Assembly (NCBI RefSeq): GCF_918698115.1
Contig: NZ_CAKKLV010000001.1
Location: forward strand, 124,001 to 188,000
Direction: 5' to 3'
Origin: Peribacillus sp. Bi96
GTDB taxonomy: Bacteria; Bacillota; Bacilli; Bacillales; DSM-1321
DNA length: 64,000 bases
Below the pieces are notes generated by a model, which saw nothing but the letters and a program-made list of their open reading frames with translations, searched no databases and was not told the DNA's origin. How positions within the stretch are numbered: position 1 is the stretch's first letter; the number at the start of each line of letters is the position of its first letter. Of the stretch, positions 18,247 through 27,440 are shown one piece after another. Position numbers and translations under genes: made by a program.

Positions 18247-20007
18247 ATGCGAAAAACCAAGATTGTTTGTACGATTGGCCCCGCAAGTGAAAGTATAGAA
18301 AAGCTGGTTGAATTAATAGAAGCGGGGATGAATGTAGCTCGGCTTAACTTTTCTCATGGCAATCATGAAGAACATGCCGCAAGAATCCGCAACATTAGAG
18401 AAGCTAGTGAAAAAGCAGGGAAACAGGTTGCTATCCTGTTGGATACAAAAGGACCTGAAATACGGACAAATAACATGGAGAATGATTCCATGGAGCTGGT
18501 AGCTGGCAATGAAGTCATTATTTCCATGAATGAAGTTTTGGGAACTCCCGAAAAATTCTCCATTACTTATGAAGGGCTTCTACATGATGTCCATGAAGGA
18601 TCCAAAATCCTTTTGGATGATGGATTGATTGGACTTGAAGTGTTGAAGATAGATCAGGTCAGAAAAGAAATCCATACCAAAATATTGAACAGCGGCACAC
18701 TGAAGAATAAAAAGGGCGTAAATGTGCCAGGTGTTTCGGTGAAACTGCCAGGCATAACGGAGAAGGACGAACAAGACATCCTGTTTGGAATCGAACAGGG
18801 TATTGACTTTGTGGCTGCTTCATTTGTACGCAGGGCTTCCGACGTGCTTGAAGTGCGTGAATTACTGCAGCAAAATCGAGCGGAACATATTCAAATCATT
18901 CCTAAAATTGAAAATCAAGAAGGTGTTGACCGACTTGATGAAATCTTGGAAGTTTCAGACGGCTTGATGGTAGCACGTGGAGATTTGGGTGTGGAAATTC
19001 CTGCAGAAGAAGTGCCGTTAGTCCAAAAACAAATGATCAAAAAATGTAACAATGCCGGGAAACCGGTCATAACGGCTACACAAATGCTCGATTCGATGCA
19101 ACGTAACCCAAGGCCTACCCGTGCAGAAGCAAGTGACGTAGCCAATGCCATATTTGATGGAACGGATGCCATCATGCTTTCTGGTGAAACAGCTGCAGGA
19201 ACCTATCCTGTCGAAGCTGTGCAAACTATGCATAACATTGCTTCACGTGCAGAAACCGCGCTTAATTATCGGGAAATATTATCAGTAAGAAGTAAACTGA
19301 ACCGTTATAATGTAACGGATGCCATTGGTCAGTCCGTTGCTCACACTGCACTTAATCTAAATGCCGGTGCAATCATCACTCCTACCGAGAGTGGCCATAC
19401 GGCAAGGATGATTTCCAAATACCGCCCTAAAGCACCGATCATTGCCGTTACATCCAATGATCATGTTTCAAGACGGCTTGCACTGGCTTGGGGCGTTTAC
19501 CCGCAGATTGGTCCAAAAGCGACGACTACGGATGAAATGCTTCAAACTGCAATCGATGAAAGCTTGCATTCAGGCTTAGTTTCCCATGGAGATTTAGTCG
19601 TCATAACAGCCGGTGTGCCTGTAGGTGAAACAGGTACGACTAACTTGATGAAAATTCATGTGTTAGGTGAGGTTCTTTTGAAGGCTCAAGGAATCGGCAG
19701 GAAATCATCGAAAGGTGAAGTGGTTGTAGCCAAGAATGCCAAGGAAGCTTTGGAAAAAGTGAAGGAAGGCTCTGTATTGGTTACAATCGGTTCGGATCGC
19801 GATATGATGCCAGCGATTGAAAAGTGTGCCGCATTGATAACGGAAGAAGGCGGTTTAACAAGCCATGCAGCTGTTGTAGGGGTCACTTTGGGTATTCCTG
19901 TCATCGTCGGGGCGGAAAACGCGAGCAAAATATTCACGGATGGACAAAGAATAACGGTCGATGCCGGTCGTGGAATCATCTATGATGGCCATGCTAACGT
20001 TTTATAA
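18247..20007 (+). CDS. pyk: Pyruvate kinase with C-terminal PEP-utilizer domain
   Basis: 586 residues, preceded by AAAGGAGG. Converts phosphoenolpyruvate and ADP to pyruvate and ATP. The TIM-barrel catalytic domain shows [11 protein letters not shown] near residue 30, GDLGVEIP near 245 and TQMLDSM near 280. The kinase C-domain follows (about 350-470). The last 110 residues form the extra PEP-utilizer-like domain ([11 protein letters not shown]) typical of Bacillus and Geobacillus enzymes. Second gene of pfkA-pyk. Confidence 0.98.
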   Translation: MRKTKIVCTIGPASESIEKLVELIEAGMNVARLNFSHGNHEEHAARIRNIREASEKAGKQVAILLDTKGPEIRTNNMENDSMELVAGNEVIISMNEVLGTPEKFSITYEGLLHDVHEGSKILLDDGLIGLEVLKIDQVRKEIHTKILNSGTLKNKKGVNVPGVSVKLPGITEKDEQDILFGIEQGIDFVAASFVRRASDVLEVRELLQQNRAEHIQIIPKIENQEGVDRLDEILEVSDGLMVARGDLGVEIPAEEVPLVQKQMIKKCNNAGKPVITATQMLDSMQRNPRPTRAEASDVANAIFDGTDAIMLSGETAAGTYPVEAVQTMHNIASRAETALNYREILSVRSKLNRYNVTDAIGQSVAHTALNLNAGAIITPTESGHTARMISKYRPKAPIIAVTSNDHVSRRLALAWGVYPQIGPKATTTDEMLQTAIDESLHSGLVSHGDLVVITAGVPVGETGTTNLMKIHVLGEVLLKAQGIGRKSSKGEVVVAKNAKEALEKVKEGSVLVTIGSDRDMMPAIEKCAALITEEGGLTSHAAVVGVTLGIPVIVGAENASKIFTDGQRITVDAGRGIIYDGHANVL

Positions 20008-20089
20008 AACGAATTTTTGGCTAAATTCCGGTCGAATGAGGTAAGATGGATGTACCGCACCAGAAATGGGCTGTGCAGGAGGAATGTAG

Positions 20090-20482
20090 ATGAAATATTT
20101 TTTATTGTTTATCATTGCGATGCCGGTCGTTGAAATTATTGTCCTATTGCTGTCAGGCAATGTAATCGGTTTTTGGCCAACGCTGTTCCTGATTGTAGCC
20201 ACTGGTTTAATCGGAGCCTATTTAGCTAAAAAGCAAGGGATGGAAACATGGAAAAAGGCACAGGAACAGATTCGTTATGGAATGATGCCTGGAAATGAAA
20301 TCATTGATGGAATCTGTATCTTTATCGGAGCTGCACTGTTGTTGTCCCCTGGGCTCATCTCGGATATCATGGGATTGATCCTTGTGTTTCCGCCAACTCG
20401 GAACCTCCTTAAGCCGATTGTTATCCGTTTCATGATGAATAGGATGAATAAAGGAAAGGTCACCATCATTCGGCATAAATAG
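20090..20482 (+). CDS. fxsA: FxsA family membrane protein (YtzA)
   Basis: 130 residues with AGGAGGAATG 3-4 bases before the ATG. Three to four membrane segments (about 1-22, 25-48 and 75-100) and the ATGLIGAYLAKKQG and LLLSPGLISDIMG stretches identify the FxsA family. The E. coli protein counters phage exclusion by F, but the Bacillus role is unknown. It lies 82 bases after pyk, as in B. subtilis, and may be transcribed with it. A strong terminator follows. Confidence 0.9.
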   Translation: MKYFLLFIIAMPVVEIIVLLLSGNVIGFWPTLFLIVATGLIGAYLAKKQGMETWKKAQEQIRYGMMPGNEIIDGICIFIGAALLLSPGLISDIMGLILVFPPTRNLLKPIVIRFMMNRMNKGKVTIIRHK

Positions 20483-20483
20483 T

Positions 20484-20525
20484 AAAAGGCTGTCTAAAGC
20501 TTCAAGCTTTTAGACAGCCTTTTTG
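20484..20525 (+). terminator. Terminator after fxsA
   Basis: A long stem, AAAAGGCTGTCTAAAGCTT against AAGCTTTTAGACAGCCTTTT with one bulge, running into a T-run. Confidence 0.88.
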
Positions 20526-20537
20526 GTCTGTTACAGG

Positions 20538-20573
20538 AAAAAGCATCCAGGGTTTCACAATGGATGCTTTTTT
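20538..20573. terminator. Second hairpin terminator downstream of fxsA
   Basis: A 12-bp stem, AAAAAGCATCCA with TGGATGCTTTTT, with an 11-base loop and a T-run. It is a back-up to the terminator 12 bases earlier. Confidence 0.75.
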
Positions 20574-20858
20574 GCATTTCACCAAAAATGGGAGGACGTT
20601 TTAATATGAATGGTTTCCCTCTGTTTCATCTTAAAAGTTCATGATAAAGGGTTGGGAATTGATAGTGAAGACAGAATTGTTAAATTATTTTCGGGGCGAA
20701 ACGTTGATAAACCAGGCTTTTCTATGCTTAATATTCTTTTTTTTGAATTTTTTAGAAAAAACTGGTGACAAATTTATTCTGTGTGTTATATAATACAAAC
20801 AGGAAATAAAACAACTGTATTATAACATGAATAGTTGGAAAGGATGTGGAGAGGCAAC
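20574..20858. other. Upstream region of the glyoxylate-shunt genes
   Basis: About 285 AT-rich bases. The only clear element is the promoter at 20766-20794. I see no ORF with a ribosome binding site, and no clear catabolite-response element. Confidence 0.5.
20766..20794 (+). promoter_or_regulatory. Sigma-A promoter of aceBA
   Basis: TGACAA (20766-20771) and a perfect TATAAT (20789-20794) spaced 17 bases apart. The leader to the aceB ATG is about 60 bases. Confidence 0.7.
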
Positions 20859-22451
20859 ATGATTACGGAGGCAAAAGGCCTGCAAATTACTGGCACCATT
20901 AAACCAGGATATGAACAAATACTTACAACGGAAGCTCTTCAATTCATCGAAAGAATTGAACGGCATTTCGGTGAAAGAAGAAAAGAGCTTTTAGAACGGC
21001 GCAAATGCGTTCAAGAAGACCTGAACCAAGGCAAGCTGCCTGAATTCCTTGAAGAAACGAAGCATATTCGTGAAAGTGATTGGACCATTTCGCCCCTCCC
21101 GAATGACTTGCAAGATCGCAGGGTTGAAATCACCGGACCGGTTGATCGTAAGATGATCATTAATGCCATGAACTCAGGTGCCAATGTATTTATGGCTGAC
21201 TTTGAAGACGCCAACTCGCCGACTTGGGAGAATTGCATGGATGGCCAACTGAATCTGCGCGATGCCATCCGGGGTACCATTTCCTTTAAAAATTCAAATG
21301 GAAAAGTATATGAATTGAATCAAAAAACAGCTGTTCTAAAGATAAGGCCCCGCGGCTGGCATTTAGAAGAAAAACATGTCCTTTTAGATGGACAGCCAAT
21401 ATCAGCCAGCATTTTTGACTTTGGCCTATACTTTTACCACAATGCAAAAGCATTGATCGAAAAACAAAGCGGTCCATACTTCTACTTACCAAAAATGGAA
21501 AGCCATCTGGAAGCTAGATTATGGAATGATATATTCGTATATGCACAGAACGATTTAAGAATCCCGCAAGGATCAATTAAGGCAACGGTCTTGATCGAAA
21601 CGATTCTTGCCGCATTCGAAATGGACGAAATTCTATACGAGCTGAAAGAACATTCCGCAGGCCTGAATTGTGGCCGCTGGGATTATATCTTTAGCTTCCT
21701 GAAAAAATTCCGTCACTCGGATGATGTGATTTTCCCTGATAGGTTACAGGTCACGATGACTGTCCCGAACATGAGAGCGTATTCCTTATTGGCAATCAAA
21801 ACATGCCACGCTCGGAATGCTCCGGCGATTGGTGGGATGGCAGCGCAAATCCCAGTGAAAAATGACCAGGCTAAAAATGATGAGGCATTTTCGAAGGTCC
21901 GTGCAGATAAAGAGCGCGAGGCGAGAGACGGTCACGATGGGACATGGGTTGCCCATCCAGGTATGGTAAGCACGGCAAAAGAGGTATTTGACCTACTAGT
22001 TCCAAAACCGAATCAAATATACCGAAAACGTGAAGATGTCCAAGTAACCGCACAAGAATTGCTGGAGGTGCCTAAAGGAACGATCACAGAGGCAGGATTA
22101 AGGACAAACATTAACGTAGGCATTCAATATATTGCCTCTTGGTTAAGTGGTAGAGGAGCAGCACCCATTAATAACCTGATGGAAGATGCAGCAACGGCCG
22201 AGATTTCAAGAGCTCAAGTCTGGCAATGGATCCGTCATCCAAAAGGGATTCTCGAAGATGGCAGAAAAATAACCGAAGAATTATTCCATCAGATCAAAGA
22301 GGAAGAATTGGCAGTCATTAAATCGGAAGTAGGAGAAGAAGCTTTCAAATCAGGAAAGTTCGAAGAGTCTACTAAACTATTCGAAGAATTGATTGAAGCA
22401 GATGAGTTTGCTGATTTCTTAACAAATCCGGCATACAAGCAATTATCTTAA
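20859..22451 (+). CDS. aceB: Malate synthase (form A)
   Basis: 530 residues from ATG 20859, which has GGAGAGG 5 bases upstream; the in-frame start 24 bases earlier does not. Condenses glyoxylate and acetyl-CoA to malate. FMADFEDANSPTWEN (near residue 110) and RPRGWHLEEKH (near 160) mark the active site, and the size is that of AceB-type enzymes rather than the 720-residue GlcB type. The first gene of the glyoxylate shunt pair, 37 bases before aceA. B. subtilis 168 lacks these genes, so this is an insertion relative to that order. Its glyoxylate can come from isocitrate lyase or from GlcDF encoded 38 kb away. Confidence 0.95.
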   Translation: MITEAKGLQITGTIKPGYEQILTTEALQFIERIERHFGERRKELLERRKCVQEDLNQGKLPEFLEETKHIRESDWTISPLPNDLQDRRVEITGPVDRKMIINAMNSGANVFMADFEDANSPTWENCMDGQLNLRDAIRGTISFKNSNGKVYELNQKTAVLKIRPRGWHLEEKHVLLDGQPISASIFDFGLYFYHNAKALIEKQSGPYFYLPKMESHLEARLWNDIFVYAQNDLRIPQGSIKATVLIETILAAFEMDEILYELKEHSAGLNCGRWDYIFSFLKKFRHSDDVIFPDRLQVTMTVPNMRAYSLLAIKTCHARNAPAIGGMAAQIPVKNDQAKNDEAFSKVRADKEREARDGHDGTWVAHPGMVSTAKEVFDLLVPKPNQIYRKREDVQVTAQELLEVPKGTITEAGLRTNINVGIQYIASWLSGRGAAPINNLMEDAATAEISRAQVWQWIRHPKGILEDGRKITEELFHQIKEEELAVIKSEVGEEAFKSGKFEESTKLFEELIEADEFADFLTNPAYKQLS

Positions 22452-22488
22452 TATTTAGAATTTTAATATAAATTAGGAGGAAATTATA

Positions 22489-23772
22489 ATGATGAATGAA
22501 AGAGCGCAACAATTACAACAAAGCTGGGAAAATGATTCACGGTGGACTGGCGTTAAACGTCCTTATACGGCTGAAGAAGTTATTAAATTAAGAGGTTCCA
22601 TCGATATCGAGCATACATTGGCACGCCGTGGTTCTGAAAAACTATGGAATCTATTAAATACAGAGGATTTCATCAACGCATTAGGAGCATTGACTGGTAA
22701 CCAGGCCATGCAACAAGTGAAAGCCGGTTTAAAAGCAATCTACCTAAGCGGCTGGCAAGTTGCGGCTGATGCTAACATCGCAGGACAAATGTACCCTGAC
22801 CAAAGTTTATATCCGGCCAACTCCGTGCCGCAAGTGGTTAAACGCATTAATCAGACACTTCAACGTGCAGACCAAATAAGCTTTGCTGAAGGAAAAGATG
22901 ATATCGATTGGTTTGCTCCAATCGTGGCGGATGCTGAAGCTGGTTTTGGTGGCTCCCTCAACGTCTTCGAATTAATGAAAGGCATGATCGAAGCAGGAGC
23001 GGCCGGCGTTCACTTTGAAGACCAACTTTCATCCGAGAAAAAATGTGGACACTTAGGCGGTAAAGTTCTTTTGCCAACCCAAACGGCAGTACGTAATTTA
23101 GTTTCCGCCCGATTGGCAGCGGACGTAATGGGTACACCGACCATCTTAATTGCTCGTACGGATGCTGATGCTGCAGATTTGATCACGGATGATATCGATC
23201 CGGTTGATGCACCATTCATCACTGGTGAAAGGACTCCAGAAGGATTCTACCGTACCAATGCAGGTCTTGACCAAGCGATTGCGCGCGGCCTTGCATATGC
23301 ACCTTACGCTGACCTTATCTGGTGTGAGACTTCCGAACCTAACCTAGCTGATGCTCGCCGCTTTGCGGAAGCGATCCATGCAGAGTTCCCGGGTAAACTG
23401 CTTGCTTACAATTGTTCACCATCATTTAACTGGAAAGCGAAATTAAGTGATGAAGAAATTGCCGGCTACCAAGTTGAATTGGGTAAATTAGGTTACAAAT
23501 TCCAATTCGTTACACTTGCAGGGTTCCACTCTTTGAACCATAGCATGTTCAATCTTGCTCTTGGTTATAAAGACCGCGGAATGGCTGCCTACTCAGAACT
23601 ACAACAAGCAGAGTTCGCAAGTGAATCTGATGGTTATACGGCAACACGCCATCAACGCGAAGTGGGAACTGGTTATTTTGATGAAGTGGCACAAGTCGTT
23701 GCTGGTGGGACATCGTCCACAACAGCACTTGCAGGTTCTACTGAAACAGAACAATTCCAGACTTCAAAATAA
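22489..23772 (+). CDS. aceA: Isocitrate lyase
   Basis: 427 residues, with TTAGGAGGAAA 6 bases before ATG 22489 (a second ATG is the next codon). Splits isocitrate into succinate and glyoxylate so that acetate or fatty acids can support growth. The family signature KKCGHLGGK is at about residues 184-192 and holds the catalytic cysteine. EDQLSSE just before it belongs to the Mg-binding site. It competes for isocitrate with Icd, encoded 3.7 kb downstream. Confidence 0.97.
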   Translation: MMNERAQQLQQSWENDSRWTGVKRPYTAEEVIKLRGSIDIEHTLARRGSEKLWNLLNTEDFINALGALTGNQAMQQVKAGLKAIYLSGWQVAADANIAGQMYPDQSLYPANSVPQVVKRINQTLQRADQISFAEGKDDIDWFAPIVADAEAGFGGSLNVFELMKGMIEAGAAGVHFEDQLSSEKKCGHLGGKVLLPTQTAVRNLVSARLAADVMGTPTILIARTDADAADLITDDIDPVDAPFITGERTPEGFYRTNAGLDQAIARGLAYAPYADLIWCETSEPNLADARRFAEAIHAEFPGKLLAYNCSPSFNWKAKLSDEEIAGYQVELGKLGYKFQFVTLAGFHSLNHSMFNLALGYKDRGMAAYSELQQAEFASESDGYTATRHQREVGTGYFDEVAQVVAGGTSSTTALAGSTETEQFQTSK

Positions 23773-23781
23773 GCATGAAAC

Positions 23782-23819
23782 CATGAAAATCCGCCTCGAA
23801 ACTGAGGCGGATTTTCATG
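23782..23819. terminator. Bidirectional terminator between aceA and ytvI
   Basis: A perfect 16-bp stem (CATGAAAATCCGCCTC and complement, 6-base loop) with A/T-rich ends on both sides. Confidence 0.85.
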
Positions 23820-23864
23820 TGATCGGGGGAATGCTATTTAGTGTAGAAAGGCAGCTGGATTCTT

Positions 23865-24992
23865 TTATGTGGTTTTCTTTGTATCCTGACCGATGATGAA
23901 GGACCAAATGGCCTTGAAGACATGTGCTCGCTGAAGTGTATTGAATATGACAAGTACGACAGGTCCTGCAATCAGCCCTAGGAAACCAATCAATTTGAAG
24001 CCGATGAACAAGGCGATGAGAGTGGCAAGCGGATCCAAACCGATACTGGAGGAAAGAACTTTTGGCTCTATTAACTGACGCTGGACAACAACGATTATGT
24101 AAAGCACGGACAAACCGATTGCGAGACTTGTATTTCCAGCGATGAATTCAAATATGATCCATGGAATGAAAATCGTGCCCGTCCCTAAATAGGGAATGAT
24201 ATCGACCAGGCCGCATATCAGTGCAATGGTAATTGAATAGTTCACACCTAAAATGAGAAAGCCGATCAATATCGTAACAGTCGTCAATGAAACAAGGGTG
24301 AATTGTGCCCGGATAAATCCGAATAAAGCCCGTTTTAAATCCCTGAATAAACGCTTGGCCCCCGAAAAAATCTTATCAGGCAACACCTTTCCGGTCATTC
24401 GGCCAAAGGTATCCCAATCTTTGCTTATGAAGAAAGTGCCCAGCAGGGTAAAAAGAAGCGCCGTTGCTGTAGTTGGAAACCATCCAATGATTGTGGGAAT
24501 ATTCTTCAAGAACGCTTGTATGAAGCCGCTTACTCCGGTAGTGATGGATTCACCGATATTTTGGATATTCTTGAGAACGGTGTCCTGCTGTCCGGTATCC
24601 AGATTATTGAACATGGCAGCGATTTGATTATATAAAGGGATGATGGTTGTCGCGATATATGATTCTATATAATCCACGATCGTTTCGATGTGTTCGGGTA
24701 TGACTCCGGCGAGGTAATTGGTACCTGAAATGATCTCCGTAACCAGTAAGGTGATAAGCCCCGCAAATAAAAGGAAAATGAGTAAAAGGGAAACGAATAC
24801 AGCCAACCCCCTCGGTAACCTTCCTTTCTTTTCAAAAAAAGTGACAAGAGGGTTCATCAAGAAAGCGATTATCATCGCAATGATGAATGGATATGTATAT
24901 TTTGATAGATAAAACAAGGCAATTGCCCCTAAAATGATCCCTCCGATTACCAGTAAAGAACGAATGAAACGATACATATAAACTGGATTCAA
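23865..24992 (-). CDS. ytvI: YtvI: AI-2E transporter (PerM) family membrane protein
   Basis: 375 residues from TTG 24992, which has AAGGAGGATTTG at 4-7 bases; an in-frame ATG 21 bases earlier overlaps that site and cannot use it. Seven or eight membrane segments grouped at about 10-55, 65-90, 155-180, 210-275 and 300-350 fit the PerM/AI-2E family. The substrate is unknown; in B. subtilis YtvI is a sporulation-associated or putative permease annotation only. Convergent with aceA, divergent from ytwI, as in B. subtilis apart from the aceBA insertion. Confidence 0.88.
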   Translation of the reverse strand: MNPVYMYRFIRSLLVIGGIILGAIALFYLSKYTYPFIIAMIIAFLMNPLVTFFEKKGRLPRGLAVFVSLLLIFLLFAGLITLLVTEIISGTNYLAGVIPEHIETIVDYIESYIATTIIPLYNQIAAMFNNLDTGQQDTVLKNIQNIGESITTGVSGFIQAFLKNIPTIIGWFPTTATALLFTLLGTFFISKDWDTFGRMTGKVLPDKIFSGAKRLFRDLKRALFGFIRAQFTLVSLTTVTILIGFLILGVNYSITIALICGLVDIIPYLGTGTIFIPWIIFEFIAGNTSLAIGLSVLYIIVVVQRQLIEPKVLSSSIGLDPLATLIALFIGFKLIGFLGLIAGPVVLVIFNTLQRAHVFKAIWSFIIGQDTKKTT

Positions 24993-25186
24993 GACAAATC
25001 CTCCTTCTATCATAAAGATTGTATTATAATTGTAACGATGATGGAAAAGAAAGGAAAGAATCTTTCGTCATACGGCTTGACTTTTTTCCGTAAATGAATT
25101 GGGGAATAAATAGATTTTCTCTCAGGATAGAGGGGGATTTATTATGCTAAAATAACAAAAAAGAGGAAAGAAGGCGAAGGGAGAAA

Positions 25187-25648
25187 ATGATAAACGGTCC
25201 TGTCGTATTTTTAATTTTACTTGCAGCAATCGGTTGGTTTGGGAAAAATACGTCGCTGATCATGGCTGCAGGTTTTCTTTTAATCATGAAACTAATTGGT
25301 CTTGACGCTAAGGTTTTTCCTTATCTTGAAGCGAAAGGAATCAACCTGGGCGTGACGATCATTACGATTTCCGTACTCATACCGATAGCAAATGGGGCGA
25401 TTGGTTTCAAGGAACTCGGAGATGCCATTAAATCTCCTTATGCCTGGATTGCGCTTGCATCCGGAATAGCGGTTGCACTCATAGCAAAAAATGGCATTAC
25501 GCTCCTATCACATGATCCGCACATCACTACGGCTCTTGTATTTGGGACGATTCTTGCGGTTGCCTTATTCAAGGGTGTGGCAGTTGGTCCATTAATTGGG
25601 GCAGGAATTGCTTATTTATGCATGCAGATCTTCAATTTTTTTAAATGA
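25187..25648 (+). CDS. ytwI: UPF0756 (DUF441) membrane protein YtwI
   Basis: 153 residues, ATG preceded by GAAGGGAG. Four to five hydrophobic segments fill most of the protein (about 4-36, 50-70, 82-100, 112-150). It matches the DUF441 family in length and sequence feel (GVTIITISVLIPIANG). Function unknown. It lies immediately upstream of the TCA operon, as in B. subtilis. No clear terminator follows it. Confidence 0.88.
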   Translation: MINGPVVFLILLAAIGWFGKNTSLIMAAGFLLIMKLIGLDAKVFPYLEAKGINLGVTIITISVLIPIANGAIGFKELGDAIKSPYAWIALASGIAVALIAKNGITLLSHDPHITTALVFGTILAVALFKGVAVGPLIGAGIAYLCMQIFNFFK

Positions 25649-25952
25649 AGGAAGTCGCAAAGGATAGAAGCGTTCGTCAGTATTGAAAATGTAAATTTTC
25701 TATTTAATGTTTCGTTTATTCTGCTTTGTGACAAATTTTCAAAAAAACGTTTTGAAACCCCCAAAAAAAAGCAAGAGAATATGTGGCTAGTTTTTCTAAT
25801 AAAATAATAATTTTTTCACATTTTAAGTGCTTTTCATTCCCAAAAAAGTGTTTATTGTTTATAATAATCATGTAACTGCTCTGACTTATTAAAAATGGAT
25901 TCCTGAATATCATCGATATTTTTGAGGAATCTTAAAGAAGATGTAGTTATTG

Positions 25953-25966
25953 AGCAAGCGCTCACT
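25953..25966. promoter_or_regulatory. cre-like site 1 before citZ
   Basis: AGCAAGCGCTCACT keeps the central AAGCG and the right-hand C of the CcpA site, with both end bases off consensus. Confidence 0.4.
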
Positions 25967-26044
25967 AGGAATGGCTACAAGCATTAATTTTTAGAATTCG
26001 TATTAAAGATTATCGTACATTTTACTATTGGTGGGGTCCTATTC

Positions 26045-26058
26045 TGTGAACGCTTCCA
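26045..26058. promoter_or_regulatory. cre site 2 before citZ (best match)
   Basis: TGTGAACGCTTCCA fits the CcpA consensus TGNAANCGNTNNCA with a single mismatch. It lies 128 bases before the citZ start. citZ is a known CcpA target in B. subtilis. Confidence 0.6.
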
Positions 26059-26116
26059 ATACAAGATGTATGTCTTCGGCTAAAAAATAGATGGTTGTTT
26101 ACAATAGCTAATTTCT

Positions 26117-26130
26117 TGGAAGCGCTATAT
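26117..26130. promoter_or_regulatory. cre-like site 3 before citZ
   Basis: TGGAAGCGCTATAT has a full left half and the central CG; the final two consensus bases are missing. Confidence 0.4.
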
Positions 26131-26185
26131 TTATACGCAATGAGCAAGGGCATAGGGGAATACTTAGGAAAAGGAGAGATTTAGT

Positions 26186-27301
26186 ATGACAGCAACAAAA
26201 GGTCTTGAAGGTGTGGTAGCAACAACTTCATCAGTTAGCTCCATTATCGATGACACATTAACATATGTGGGTTATGACATCGATGATTTGGCTGTAAACG
26301 CAACATTCGAGGAAGTAATCTATCTTTTATGGCATGGAGCACTTCCAAACAAAAGCCAATTAGCAGAATTAACTAAACAACTTGCTGAAAATGCTGAAAT
26401 TCCAGCTGAAGTAGTTAATCATTTCAAAACATACCCGATCGACAAAGTACATCCAATGGGAGCTCTTCGTACAGCAGTTTCTCTTCTTGGTCTATATGAT
26501 GAAGAAGCAGATGTAATGAGTGAAGATGCTAACTATCGTAAAGCAATCCGCATCCAAGCAAAAATTCCTACATTGGTAACAACTTTCGCTCGTACCCGTC
26601 AAGGTAAAGAAGCGATTGCACCACGTACAGATTTAAGCTTTGCTGCTAACTTCTTATATATGTTAAGCGGTAATGAACCAACTGCAATCGAAGAGGAAGC
26701 ATTCAACAAAGCATTAGTTCTACATGCTGACCATGAATTGAACGCTTCTACATTCACTGCACGCGTTTGTGTGGCTACATTATCTGATATCTATTCTGGC
26801 GTGACTTCTGCCATCGGCGCTTTAAAAGGCCCACTTCACGGCGGAGCTAACGAACAAGTCATGAAAATGCTTACAGATATTGGTTCAGTGGAAAATGTTG
26901 AGCCTTATATCAACGAAAAATTAGCCAATAAAGAAAAAATCATGGGCTTTGGCCACCGTGTATACCGTAAAGGTGATCCACGTGCTAAACACCTTAAAGA
27001 AATGTCTCAAAAATTGACTGAGCTTACTGGACAGCCTCAATATTATGATATGTCCATTAAAATCCATGAAATCGTAACTGGTCAAAAAAATCTTCCGCCA
27101 AACGTTGATTTCTATTCTGCTTCCGTATACCACAGTTTAGGTATCGAGCATGACCTGTTTACACCAATCTTTGCTGTAAGCCGTGCTTCAGGCTGGATCG
27201 CTCATATCCTTGAGCAATATTCAAACAACCGTCTGATCCGTCCGCGTGCTGAGTATGTTGGACCAGGTATGCAGAAATACGTACCAATCGAAAAACGTTA
27301 A
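26186..27301 (+). CDS. citZ: Citrate synthase
   Basis: 371 residues, ATG preceded by AAAGGAGAG. Condenses oxaloacetate and acetyl-CoA to citrate, the entry to the TCA cycle. Short (Gram-positive type) enzyme; catalytic histidine regions LHGGANE (near residue 220) and MGFGHRVYR (near 255) are present. The first gene of citZ-icd-mdh. Three cre-like sites upstream suggest carbon catabolite repression. Confidence 0.97.
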   Translation: MTATKGLEGVVATTSSVSSIIDDTLTYVGYDIDDLAVNATFEEVIYLLWHGALPNKSQLAELTKQLAENAEIPAEVVNHFKTYPIDKVHPMGALRTAVSLLGLYDEEADVMSEDANYRKAIRIQAKIPTLVTTFARTRQGKEAIAPRTDLSFAANFLYMLSGNEPTAIEEEAFNKALVLHADHELNASTFTARVCVATLSDIYSGVTSAIGALKGPLHGGANEQVMKMLTDIGSVENVEPYINEKLANKEKIMGFGHRVYRKGDPRAKHLKEMSQKLTELTGQPQYYDMSIKIHEIVTGQKNLPPNVDFYSASVYHSLGIEHDLFTPIFAVSRASGWIAHILEQYSNNRLIRPRAEYVGPGMQKYVPIEKR

Positions 27302-27370
27302 TTAAAAGTTTTTCAAAATTTATTTTTATATTTCATCGAATTTGTAGTAAATTAATAGATGTGAGTAAAA

Positions 27371-27415
27371 AGGGTTAGTGGTTCTGCCTCACCTAATGGC
27401 AGACCAGCTAACCTT
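27371..27415 (+). other. Intercistronic stem-loop between citZ and icd
   Basis: AGGGTTAGTGGTTCTGCC can pair with GGCAGACCAGCTAACC, an imperfect stem of 15-16 pairs with a 9-base loop. There is no T-run after it, so RNA processing or transcript stabilisation is more likely than termination. Confidence 0.5.
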
Positions 27416-27440
27416 TGAATTTGAATCGGAGGTAAGAGAC

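Larger units (their letters stand above)
25649..26185. other. Regulatory region upstream of citZ
   Basis: 537 bases without a gene. Contents: an 8-5-8 inverted repeat at 25737-25757 (TTTCAAAA with TTTTGAAA), a TATAAT at 25860-25865 with a poor -35, and three cre-like sequences at 25953, 26045 and 26117. The length and site density suggest complex control of citZ. I could not identify a clear CcpC dyad. Confidence 0.6.

Noticed and set aside
25801-25880. CcpC operator (ATAA-N7-TTAT type) before citZ
   Set aside because: Several AT-rich stretches are suggestive but none has the required spacing; not reported as a site.
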